52,081 nt of DNA from the NCBI GenBank assembly GCA_029339195.1, contig JAPTJF010000443.1:1-52081 (forward strand). Direction: 5' to 3'. The position numbers and the translations under genes were made by a program. This DNA comes from Micractinium sp. NFX-FRZ (lineage: Eukaryota > Chlorophyta > Trebouxiophyceae > Chlorellales > Chlorellaceae). How positions within the stretch are numbered: position 1 is the stretch's first letter; each line of letters opens with the position of its first letter. Below, one piece after another: positions 34,401 through 52,081 of this stretch. The notes under the pieces are model-generated. The model was not told the origin of the DNA, searched no databases, and was given only the letters and a program-made list of their open reading frames with translations.

Positions 34401-37400
34401 TTGGGAGGGTAAAGGGGGCAGGGCACCCCTCATGGACAGCTGCTGTTCGCACCCACTGCCCGCACATGCCGCCCAGCTTTGGCTCCTGACTCACTTCCGT
34501 CGCCGTTGCCGCCTGCGGCGCCCGCCAGCGCAGCCGCCGTGGCCGCCTTCTGCTGCTCCTCCCGCCGCTTAATCAGCTGCTCTGCAATGTTCTCTGGGCC
34601 CGGCTTGGTGTCCGGCTCCTCTGCCTTCTTCTGTGCAAGCTGCCGCGCCCTGCCAGGGGGGACAGGGGCCAAGATGGGGGCGAAGTGCTCAGCACCAGCG
34701 CCAGGGGGTAGGAGGGCAAGCACAGCAGGATGCAGGGAGGCAGCGCACTGCAGGTACTCGTGCTGCTCTACGCGTACCATGTAATCGTACCATGTAATCG
34801 TACCATGTAATCCTGGCAGATCCCTGCCCCATACCCCTGTGTCCCCGCCCCTTGTGTCCCTGCCCATTGCCCCTATGTTGGTGCACGACCCCAGCACCCC
34901 CTCACTTGTCCAGGCTGGCATACAGCCCCCCCTCCCAATCTTACTTGTTCAGGCTGGCGTACAGGTCCTCATCCTCGCCCAGCCCAGGGTCCTCATCCTC
35001 CTGCTTGGTCTCGGGCCGCAGCGCCAGCGAGGCGTAGTTGGCCTTGCTGAGGGCGTGGTCAAACCTGTGGGCGGGCGGGAGGGCGGGTGGAAAAGCATGA
35101 AGGCAAGGGAAGGCGGGCAGGCGGTGAGAGGTGGGCGAAGGGGAGTGGGCAGGGCAAGCATGCGCTGTGTGCAACGTGCAGGAAGACAAACTGCCAGCTC
35201 CCGCAAGCCAGCACAGCACAGCACAGCACAGCACAGCACAGTGCAGGCACAAGCACGCACCGTGAGCGCCGCTCCGCGTCTGCCGCTGCCGCTGCCGCCG
35301 CCTTGTCGACAGCACGCTGCTGACGCGACGCGCGGCTTCCCAGGTCGCTGCCGCCTGCAGGCGAGCACGTGGAGTGGGCAAGCCATGGTAGGTGATGATG
35401 GGGCACTGCTTCCTTGCAGCCAGCCTCTGGCAGAAACGGGACAGATGAAGCTGTTGCGACTGCTTGTTGCACCTCGCCACCTGACTGCCTCCCAAGCATA
35501 GGGACGGCACAAGAGAGACCACACACAGCACTGCAGGCAGCGGGTTGCTGAGGAGATGCACTGCACTGCGCCGCCACCAGCACAGCACCACCACAGCCTG
35601 TCTGTGAGCCAACCCTGCTCTCACCGCGTGCCGCCGCCTCTGTCTCAAGCGCTGCCAGCTCCTCCTCTGTCAGCGCCTTCTTCTTCAGCTTGCGCTCCTT
35701 CTTCTTCTTGGGCTTCTGGAACTGCGGGAAACAATGCGCGCAATGACAAGGTGCAATAAGCTAACACGCAGAGGTGGGAGGGGCTTCTTTAGCCTGCCTC
35801 GTCAGCTTGCTCTGCTTGCACTCGAGGCACGGCAGAGGGAGGCAGAGGGTGCGGGGGAGAGAGGAGAGGAGGGAAGCAGAGAGGAACCAGCTCAGCTCTT
35901 ACAGACATGGCGCTGGTCATCAACAACACCAGCGTCAGCAGCACGTTGGAATGGGGAACAGCGCAACTGGCAGCACCCGCGACCCTACTCCCCCCCACTG
36001 CACCACACGTGCCCACTCAGCCACACACCCACCTGGGCCATCCCTTCAAGTGTGCAAGGCGTCTGCTGCCCAACACCGCACCGTCACACACACATAACAA
36101 CACTCTGCCGTGATAGCTGCACACGCACCTTGGCCATCTCATCTGCAGTGTAGTAATCTGCTGCTGTCTGCTGGATTGCCACGGACGCGTCCTCCACCAC
36201 CACCCCAGTGCCGCCGCCGCCCGCCCCGGCCGCCAGCCGCGCACGGATATCCTCCTGCCGCTTCTGCCTGGCAGCCTCGACAGCGCCCGCATCATCAATC
36301 TGTGCAATGGCAGAACGAGCGGTAGGGGCGGTGGTTAAGTGAGCAGGGGAGGCAGCTGTGTGGCAATACTTGCCACCACGCAGCTTGCAAGGCAACGACC
36401 AACCAACAGCAGGGCACGCCCTGCAGCCTCCACGCCAGGCCCCACTGCATCTATTCCGGATTGGCTCCTGCCAACATCGCAAGTGCGCGGCGTTGGTGCC
36501 ACATCAGCGCCACCTGGGACACCCCAACAGCGTCATCCATTCGCATCTTTGCACGCTATGCCTGTCGAGCAGGCCAGTCCAGCAACACCACCACAAGAAT
36601 GATTGCTGAGAGCAACACCCACCTGCATCATCTGCTCCTCCTCCTCGTCATACTTGTCCAGCAGGCCACGCCGCTTGCCGTCCTCCTCCCACAGCGGCTT
36701 GGCCTGCTTGCCCGCAGCCTTGCGCGCCTTGCTGCGATCCTTGTCCTCGCGCTGCGGGGGCGCACCGGCGGGCAGGCGGGTGGGGCAGGGTGAGGGTAAG
36801 TGGTTGAGCATGCCACGTGGGAAGTCGTGAATGCTCCCCAGCACCCCGGCCTCTTCCCACAGGCTACCCGCACAGCAGCAGCAACGAAACGCCTCACTAT
36901 CGCCCCCTGCCGGGTCGCTCACCGACAGGATAATCTCCTCGCCCAACAAGGCACCGCACCCCACACCCACCAGACCTACACCACAAGAACAGCCCGGGGC
37001 CCCTGTATCAGCCAGCTCACCGCCAGTATGTTCTCCAGCACCAAGTCCTCCTCCTCCACCAGCTGCCCCTTGTCATCCAGAATGCCGCGGTCCTCTGCAC
37101 GGCGGGCGGAGTGAGCGGGGCAAAGGTTGAAAGGGCAGGAGGGGAAGGGAGTGAGGCAGGGCGAGGCTGAGGTGAAGGGCATGTGGGGTTGGTCATCCCA
37201 CGTGCGGCGGCCCTTTGCATGCCAGACGCGGGGGGTCGGGGGCGGTGCAGCTAGGCGAGGAAGATCTCGGGGGAGCACAGGGCATATGTGGGAGGGCCAA
37301 CCCCCAACCTGCGGTCTCCTGCGCAGCCCCCTGCTACATGCTGCAGTGGGGCAGCGGTGTGCTGTTCCACTCACCCAGTGTGAGGATCATGGTCTCCCCC

Positions 37401-38795
37401 TCTTCCAGCTCGTCCGCCGTGTGCTTCACCTTCGCGCCTGCCAGGTCAGCAGCGGTGGGCATGTCCTGCACGGGGGGCACAGCACAGCAGAGCCCGCCAG
37501 TTCAGCAGGGGAGAGCATGTCCAGCAGAGGGGCTACCACAGCAGGCACAGCAGGTGCAGGGTGCAGCGGCACCAGGGCAGTGGAAACAATGGACACAGCA
37601 TCTGGGGAGCGCTGCAGGGAGGCCTGGCAAGTTGGCGGGGCAACTACAGAGCGAGGGAACGCGAGCGCTAGCTCCTGCCTGGCAGGTCCCCGTGCAGCCC
37701 CTGCAGCCACACCGGCAAGCAGGCAGGCAGCAGGGTCGAGGCAGGCTCACAGGTGACAGACGGCTTCGCCACAACAACGGCATCACTAACAGGGAGGGGC
37801 CCCACCCACCTCGTCCTCGTCTTCGTCATCCTCCTCTGCCGCCCGCCGCCGCCGCGCCGCCGCCTCCTCCGCCGCCCGCCGCTTGGCTGCTGCCACCTCC
37901 TCCTTCTTGCGGTCCTGCACCGTCCTGCTGCGGCTGACCCACGCCAGCACATCGTCCACGTCATCGCCCCCCTCTCCCAGCTTCTTCACCCGGTCCAGCT
38001 CCTCCTGCTTCTGCCGCCGCTCACGAGACCTGAGGGAAGGGCCAGGAAGCGAGCAGGTTGGCAGGAGCAGCGCATGCTGACGCAGCTTCTTGGAGCAGCA
38101 CAGCTTGCCCTGCTTGTGATGCTGCTCACGGGACCCGCTGGTATAACAGGGAGCAAACAGGTGGGCGGTGCAGGGGATGCAAGTGTTGAAACTGCAGCGT
38201 TCACCCGACTGTGGCTCCCTCCGGCCGCATGGCCCACCCCTGTGTCAACAGCCGGAGGCCAAAACAGCACAGGCAGCTGCCATGTTGCACACAACGCACC
38301 ACCAAACAGCAGGCAGGGAACTCACTGCTTCACGCGCTCCGCCAGCTCAGCCGCCTTGGCGTCCCTCTCTGCCGCCTCCTTGGCCGCCACCTCGTCTGCG
38401 CTGGGCCCCTTGAGCGCCTCGGCCTCCATCTTCAGAGGCTTCAGGCCAAGCGCGACGCGCATCCTGCGCACGCAGCAGTAGCAGCCACATCAGTGAGCAG
38501 CCGGCAGCAGGCAGGCGGGCAGCAGAGGACGGACTAGGTGTTCTGCCAGCAGAAAGGGGCACTGCTGCCTGTGCCGCCTGCTGCCTGCCGCCACCGCCCC
38601 TGCCACTGCCTGCAACAACGCCAGGCCGCCATTCGCGCGACCCACACGCATAATGATGCAATGCTGCTGCCCTTCAAGCCCCCCACGCCCTCTGCAGGCC
38701 GCCACTCACTTGTTTGTCTCCTCTATTGACATGCTGAGGTCCCCACCAGCCCCTCCGTCGCCTCCACCATCTCGTTCATCGCCCCTGCCGCTCAT
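31409..38795 (-). CDS. SART1: SART1 / Snu66 family U4/U6.U5 tri-snRNP protein (19 exons, 809 aa)
   Basis: SART1 (yeast Snu66, plant DOT2/MDF) is a tri-snRNP component required to assemble the active spliceosome in the nucleus. Exons (minus): 38795-38710, 38463-38326, 38029-37810, 37465-37375, 37094-37021, 36751-36623, 36299-36129, 35721-35625, 35354-35261, 35064-34945, 34649-34495, 34154-33924, 33683-33486, 33169-33069, 32861-32728, 32405-32270, 32077-31999, 31785-31688, 31486-31409; phases agree throughout. Family motifs: MSIEETNKMRVALGLKPL at the N-terminus, the charged RSRTVQDRKKEE region, ADELEEGETMILTL followed by EDRGILDDKG, SLVFTDMAEIART, GLAGALAFLKDRGEL, and ILTPKEAFRQLCYRFHG with TPYVVLSGTIKPGQ. 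The tail after that (GYATVDRAEQ, TPVLGKLPGG, VEAMLGIKRK) is the plant-type extension absent from animal SART1. A polyGln tract lies in exon 12. Usual family length is about 800. An intronic echo of the exon 16 donor is present. Confidence 0.96.
32157..32283 (-). repeat. Duplicate of the SART1 exon 16 donor edge inside intron 16
   Basis: The exon 16 end plus donor reads cgcccccacctgctgcatct on the plus strand near 32261-32280. An almost identical copy, with c for t in 'gcacct', lies near 32159-32178, about 102 bp into the intron. Both preserve CAG|GTGGGG on the minus strand. Confidence 0.75.
34744..34815 (+). repeat. Short tandem repeat (gtaccatgtaatc) in SART1 intron 10
   Basis: Three adjacent copies of the 13-base unit gtaccatgtaatc occur near 34775-34812. 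On the minus strand they read gattacatggtac. They lie in an intron of SART1. Confidence 0.75.
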
Positions 38796-39165
38796 CCCGG
38801 GCAACACCGGCCGGCTAGCGGCTCAGGGATGGGAAATGGGCTGCCCAGATCAGGCCCTGCGGTGCTCGGGCGATCGAATGATATGGGCAATGCACCGAGA
38901 GAATTTGTTGGCTCCCTCAGGGCGCCCGGAAGCTTCATCTGGGACTTGCGTGAGCTGGCAGAGGTGAGCTGGCGGAGGGAGCAGAATGCGGCAGGCAGGG
39001 CCGCCCTAGGCCTCTTTCAGGCGCCCTGCAGTGGTGTCATAGCTCATTGCAGTACTCGGCAGCTGTTCTCCCTGCCGCGAGGCGAAGCTTTATACTTCTG
39101 CGGCCGGCGCAGCAGCAGCGGGGCTGCACAGGTCTTTGCTGGAGTAGTGGATCGGCGCAGCAGCC
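38796..39165. promoter_or_regulatory. Divergent promoter region between SART1 and ABCE1
   Basis: 370 bp separate the start codons of two head-to-head essential genes. The half near ABCE1 is Cys/Gly-codon-like and open on the plus strand through the ABCE1 start, but it shows no protein similarity. 'tttatacttctgcggccggc' near 39088 gives a weak TATA-like element about 75 bases before ABCE1. No other motif can be assigned. Confidence 0.5.
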
Positions 39166-48231
<9,066 letters not shown>

Positions 48232-48927
48232 ATTTGAGGTGGATCACGAGGATCACAATTGACGACTGAAGAGGACCTAGAGGGCCGCCTGTGCACCAGT
48301 GGGACGGCTTACGGCACGCCGCTGTGATAGCATGACAGCGGCGGTGACTCCAGGGCTGCTGCGCCGGGCGCAGGCGGGGCGCGGATGAGCCACGCCGCCT
48401 GCCTGCCGCCGCGCGCGCGCCCTCGTCTCAGCCAAGCGCTCACGACTGCTAGGCAATGACCGGACCTGAATGCGCATGAAGTGAAGCCTGTGCACCGGAG
48501 CACATTGCACCGATTCTGTTGTAACACCCCTTTCGTTGAGATGTGCTGCTGGGAGAACAGGATGCTGGCTGAGCGGCTGTGCGGGCTGACAGGCGCATTT
48601 GCTGCACAGTGAGACCTTCGTCAACACACCTACATGTTGATGTTTTGAAGCCAGGTGCTTCACGACGTGGTTGGCAAAGAGCTACTAGTAGGCCGCTTGA
48701 GGGCAACTACTGCCGCTACGGTAGTTGCACTCCCTTGCATGATGTCACCATGGCGCGCTGCAGCAGGCCACAGCAACGGGGGGGAGTGATCCTTGCGCCC
48801 TGGGTGCGCATTACAATGTATGTCAACAGCAGCAACTATAGCAGCTAGCGCCAGCACCGGCTGCTTTTCGAAACCCCGCCGCGCCCGCCAGGAGTACATT
48901 CCATCCCCCACCAATGGATTTGCAGTG
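48232..48927. promoter_or_regulatory. 3' UTR of ABCE1 and promoter of the sulfotransferase gene
   Basis: TGTAA at 48530-48534 is the likely ABCE1 poly(A) signal, about 300 bases past the stop. The remaining 390 bp precede the sulfotransferase start at 48928. No promoter motif is clear. The frame is open upstream of 48928 back to about 48793, with an in-frame ATG at 48820. Confidence 0.5.
48530..48534 (+). terminator. TGTAA poly(A)-like signal of ABCE1
   Basis: TGTAA on the plus strand 299 bases past the ABCE1 stop, in otherwise non-coding sequence; it is the usual green-algal signal. Confidence 0.5.
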
Positions 48928-51440
48928 ATGATTGTATCACTGCTGGCCCCAACAGCGCTCGTGCGGCGGCCCCGCCGCACCGCTCGGGCGGCGTCTCTCG
49001 CCAGCCGCCTGTTGCTGCTGGCCGCCCTGCTTTGCGGCGTGATCTATTCCGGGGTATTGCACCGTAGCAGCATCAGCGGCGTGGCGGAAAAGGCCGCCGA
49101 CCTTGAGCAGGCAGCTGCCGCTGCCGCCGCCCGCGCGCTGGCCGGCGAGCCGCCCGCCCTGCACGGCCTCGTCACAAAGCAGGGGACGGTGCATGAGTCG
49201 CTCTGGCACCCCCGGCACACAGACGCCATCAGAGCCAACTGGACGCTTTTCATGAAGGGGCGGCGGCAGCAGAAGCACCCTCCCAGCACGCTCTCGCCAT
49301 ACGTCTTCCCTGGCTGCGCTGTGCTGGCGGTGAGTGGCAGGAGCAGCGCGGTATTGCGGTTACAATGTATGATTGCACACCAGGTGCCTCTCCAGCTACT
49401 GGGGATGATTTATACCGGCATTGCTGCGCGTTGCTGCAACGACTTGCTGCTGGGGCAAGACGGACACCTGGTGGCAGCCTGTCCCCCTGTCTCGTCTGCC
49501 CTTCCAATGCTTGCTGCCTCGTGTCCCGCGTCCATCTGCCTGCCTGCAGAACCACGCGTACCGCTTCATTTTTGTGAGGCACCCCAAGACTGGCAGTTCG
49601 TCAATGCTGCACCGCTTTGGGCTGTGCTCTGAGCCATTTGCCGAGATCCATCATGACGGTGAGGTGCTGCTGTGGGCAGCTGGAGAGGGGCTGTTGTTGC
49701 GGGGGTGCCATGCTCTACACTGCTGCCGCCGTCTGCTTTCACTGTCCAGCTCTCTGCACACGGCACGTGTCCCTTGTCGCCTGCTGCTGCTGGCCAGGGA
49801 TGCCCCCCCAAGTGCTGCCCAGCCAGCTTGGCCGCCCAGGGTGGCGCCGCATCACAGCAGCCCAACCACCGTGCCCGCTGCATGTGCTGCCCCCCTGCCC
49901 CGCCCGTTTGTGCTGCAGGCCATTGCTTGGAACCCTGGAACGGCGTGCAGCTGTCCACCGTGTCCGGCAGGAGCCCAGAGGAGATTGAGCAGCTGTGGCG
50001 GGACTACTTTGTGTTCACCATTGTGCGCAACCCGCTGGCCCGGGCGGTCTCCTCGTACAAGTTTGTGCTGAGCGCCACGTCAGCACGCAACGCGTGCGCC
50101 AACCGGGTGAGCTAGCACGGCCTTGGGCGCCGGCGGGTCGACTGCTTGGACAGGGTGCAGCCAGAGAACTGCCCGCTGCGCTGTGCTGTGCTGTGCTGCG
50201 CCGGCAGTGAGGTGCCGACGTTGGGGTGGCTGGCGGGTATGGGTGGTTGGGACTGCAGGCATTTGCTGACCGCCGGCCCACCTTGCAGGCTCCCTGGGGC
50301 AGACCTTCATTCACTCCCTGCGAGCCCTCCGGCCCCCATGTTCCAAACCCCACCAACCTGCCACCCAAGGCCGCCCCGTGCCTCTCCTGCCTCCCATGAC
50401 CAGGCCAGGCTGCGCGTCCTCTTCTGCCTCGCTCGACCAGGCTGGGCCCCTCATCCTCCCCCGCTCCCCTCCCTCCCCCGGCAGATGGACTGGGACAGCT
50501 TCTGCGGCGACCCGGTGCTGGCGGGGGAGCTGTGCCGCAAGAGGCCCGCCTGCTGCCCCTTTGGCGCGCTGTTTGCCTGGTCCCACGTCATCGACCAGGC
50601 ACGCTGCATGACCTCACTTGACGGCAGGTGAGCAGGGGGGGCGCAGCTTCTTGCTGATGGGTGCACGCTGTGGGGCATGGCGGCGGGGTGGTCTGGAGCA
50701 GTGGAGGCACTCTGGGGGCCGAGAGTGCAGCACACATGTCAGGTGCGGACTGGCGGCGTGTGCGCCAGCCTGCCCTCGGTTGTTGTGCCCTGTCCACTCA
50801 TGTCCCTGGCCCACTACGGCCCTCTCCTGCGGCTCCCTTGCTTTTCCCACCTCCACCCACAATAAGCTCCCGCACCCTGCCACTGGCCCCGTGTCCCAAC
50901 CAACACTCACCTGCCTCGCCTCCGCCCTCCAGGCTGGCGGTCGACTTTGTGGCAACACTAGAAACGCTCGACACCGACATCCACCTGCTGTACGCCGAAA
51001 TCAACAAGCGGCGGCCGCCGGGCCTGCCGCCGCTGACGCTTGACGGGCAGATGGTCAAGGTGCAGCCGTCCGACGTCCCCAAGGAGACCAAGAAGTGTGT
51101 GGGTGCAGCACAAGTGCCCAAGGAGCACCGCGCCGCTGACGGCCCCGCCTACTTCTTTGCCGTCCCCGCCAACTTCACAAGCGTGGTGGCCAAGGAGACA
51201 GCCTACTGCGAGCTGGGAGACTTTTACAGCGGCAAGCACAAGCATTGCATGGCCAGCATCCAGCAAGTGTATGGGGCAGACCTGCGCCTGCTCTACCCGC
51301 CGCAGGCAGACGCGGTCCCGCTGCAGATGGCGGGGGCGTCCGCGGCGGCTGCAGCGGCGAATGAGCAGGGGGCGGAGGGCAGCCAGGCAGCTGATGAAGC
51401 AGCCACCAATAAGCGCCAGCTGCAGCGAAAGCTGCACTGA
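48928..51440 (+). CDS. Type II membrane sulfotransferase, Sulfotransfer_2-like (5 exons, 449 aa)
   Basis: Predicted Golgi enzyme transferring sulfate from PAPS to a glycan. Exons 48928-49329, 49550-49658, 49919-50106, 50485-50627, 50933-51440 keep phase. The start at 48928 puts a short basic tail (RRPRRTAR) before a single TM (LLLLAALLCGVIYSGVL, about residues 29-45), the type II layout of Golgi sulfotransferases. An upstream in-frame ATG (48820) would bury this. The 5'-phosphosulfate loop is RHPKTGSSSML (144-154; K147). The 3'-phosphate site is FTIVRNPLARAVSSYKF (203-219; R207, S215). Both match the carbohydrate sulfotransferase family that includes 2-O- and chondroitin/HNK-type enzymes. Exon 4 is Cys-rich (FCGDP, LCRKRPACCPF), suggesting lumenal disulfides. 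Potential N-glycosylation sites are ANWT and ANFT. The acceptor glycan is unknown. The Ala/Gln-rich C-terminal 50 residues look disordered. A TGTAA lies 54 bases past the stop. Confidence 0.85.
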
Positions 51441-51493
51441 ATTTTTGTGTGCACACTGCGAGCCTTTCATGTGGCAAATACACGCTCGGATTT

Positions 51494-51498
51494 TGTAA
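51494..51498 (+). terminator. TGTAA poly(A)-like signal of the sulfotransferase gene
   Basis: TGTAA begins 54 bases past the stop, the best-placed such signal in the window. Confidence 0.7.
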
Positions 51499-51663
51499 TC
51501 ACACACCAACATGGGTAGAAGGGTGCAGCTGGCAGTGGCAACAGCGGCGCAATAGGCTGGGCAGCGGCTGGCACCAGCAGTGCAGTCCTCCCTCACGCAC
51601 TCATCCAGCCCATGCCCCGCCGTCCTGCATGACACATACAACAACCTCTCGCCTTGATGTCAG

Positions 51664-52081
51664 CTACAGGTCAACATGGTTGTGTGGCTTAGCCCACTCA
51701 CAAATGCATGTTTGAAGCCACTTCCCATTCTTGATACCCACAAGCTTCAACTCGGCGTGCTGCAGTGCCAGTGCCACCCAGCTTCCCATCACACCATTGA
51801 TTTCAGCTCCTGCCCACTGGTGAGCTGCAGCCCACCCTTGCTTGCAAACAAACGAATGCTTTTCTGTGACACACAACTCGTCTTGCTCATGCTGAACTCG
51901 TGTGGCATCTGCTTAGGAAAGATATGGAGATCTGGACGTGACGTAAGGAAGGCCTTGTGGCTGTTCATAAAGTATACAGTGGCTGGCAGTGAATGTGGTG
52001 CAGTTGCAGTAGGCTCAGCCCGGATGCAAGCACCACTGGCCCAGCAGGTCAGCGACACGCCTGTGAAGGGGCACACCTTTG
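51664..52081 (-). other. AT-richer tail with possible minus-strand coding sequence, unresolved
   Basis: Base composition drops noticeably in GC compared with the rest. The minus strand is open in two frames: one of at least 95 codons (52076-51789) and one ending at 51664 with a protein-like tail (VALALQHAELKLVGIKNGKW). Codon use lacks the strong G/C third-base bias seen elsewhere, so this may be mobile or foreign sequence or the 3' end of a gene that continues beyond the window. No domain is recognised. Confidence 0.3.

Noticed and set aside
35215..35245. Short cacag repeat as a regulatory element
   Set aside because: It is a simple repeat in SART1 intron 9, the same kind as the pentamer satellite near 8.6 kb.

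Overview
The window looks like nuclear DNA of a unicellular green alga of the Chlorella type (Trebouxiophyceae). It is visibly GC-rich. Genes are cut into many short exons by GT-AG introns, with a few GC-AG ones, and TGTAA poly(A)-like signals follow several stop codons. Two anchor genes are securely recognised: ABCE1/RLI1 and a plant-type SART1/Snu66. Exon models were built by hand: splice junctions were chosen so that reading phase is kept across every junction, and for ABCE1 and SART1 also so that the known family sequence is kept.

Layout. 1-2.8 kb: broken non-LTR retrotransposon pieces on both strands and a 34-G run. 3.4-12.8 kb (+): a 24-exon gene for a large multi-pass membrane protein I do not recognise. 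14.3-15.0 kb (-): a small three-exon gene whose product has a mitochondrial-looking N-terminus. 15.2-19.2 kb (-): an unrecognised glutamine-rich protein. 19.4-21.7 and 25.2-27.5 kb (+): two tandem paralogues of an unrecognised family with identical exon phases; their 3' flanks are also duplicated. Between them lie a small two-TM gene model (-) and an orphan copy of one SART1 exon. 29.1-31.0 kb (-): an ankyrin-like protein. 31.4-38.8 kb (-): SART1. 39.2-48.2 kb (+): ABCE1, divergent from SART1 across about 370 bp. 48.9-51.4 kb (+): a type II membrane sulfotransferase. The last 600 bp are AT-richer and unresolved.

The recognised genes are housekeeping (tri-snRNP assembly in splicing, ribosome recycling) or secretory pathway (PAPS-dependent sulfation). 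They do not form one pathway.

The most unusual signal is structural. Introns of ABCE1, and at least one of SART1, carry tandem 'echoes' of the neighbouring exon edge including its splice site, as if introns grew by local duplication across exon-intron borders. GC-AG introns recur (five in about 90 hand-counted introns) and one is conserved between the tandem paralogues.
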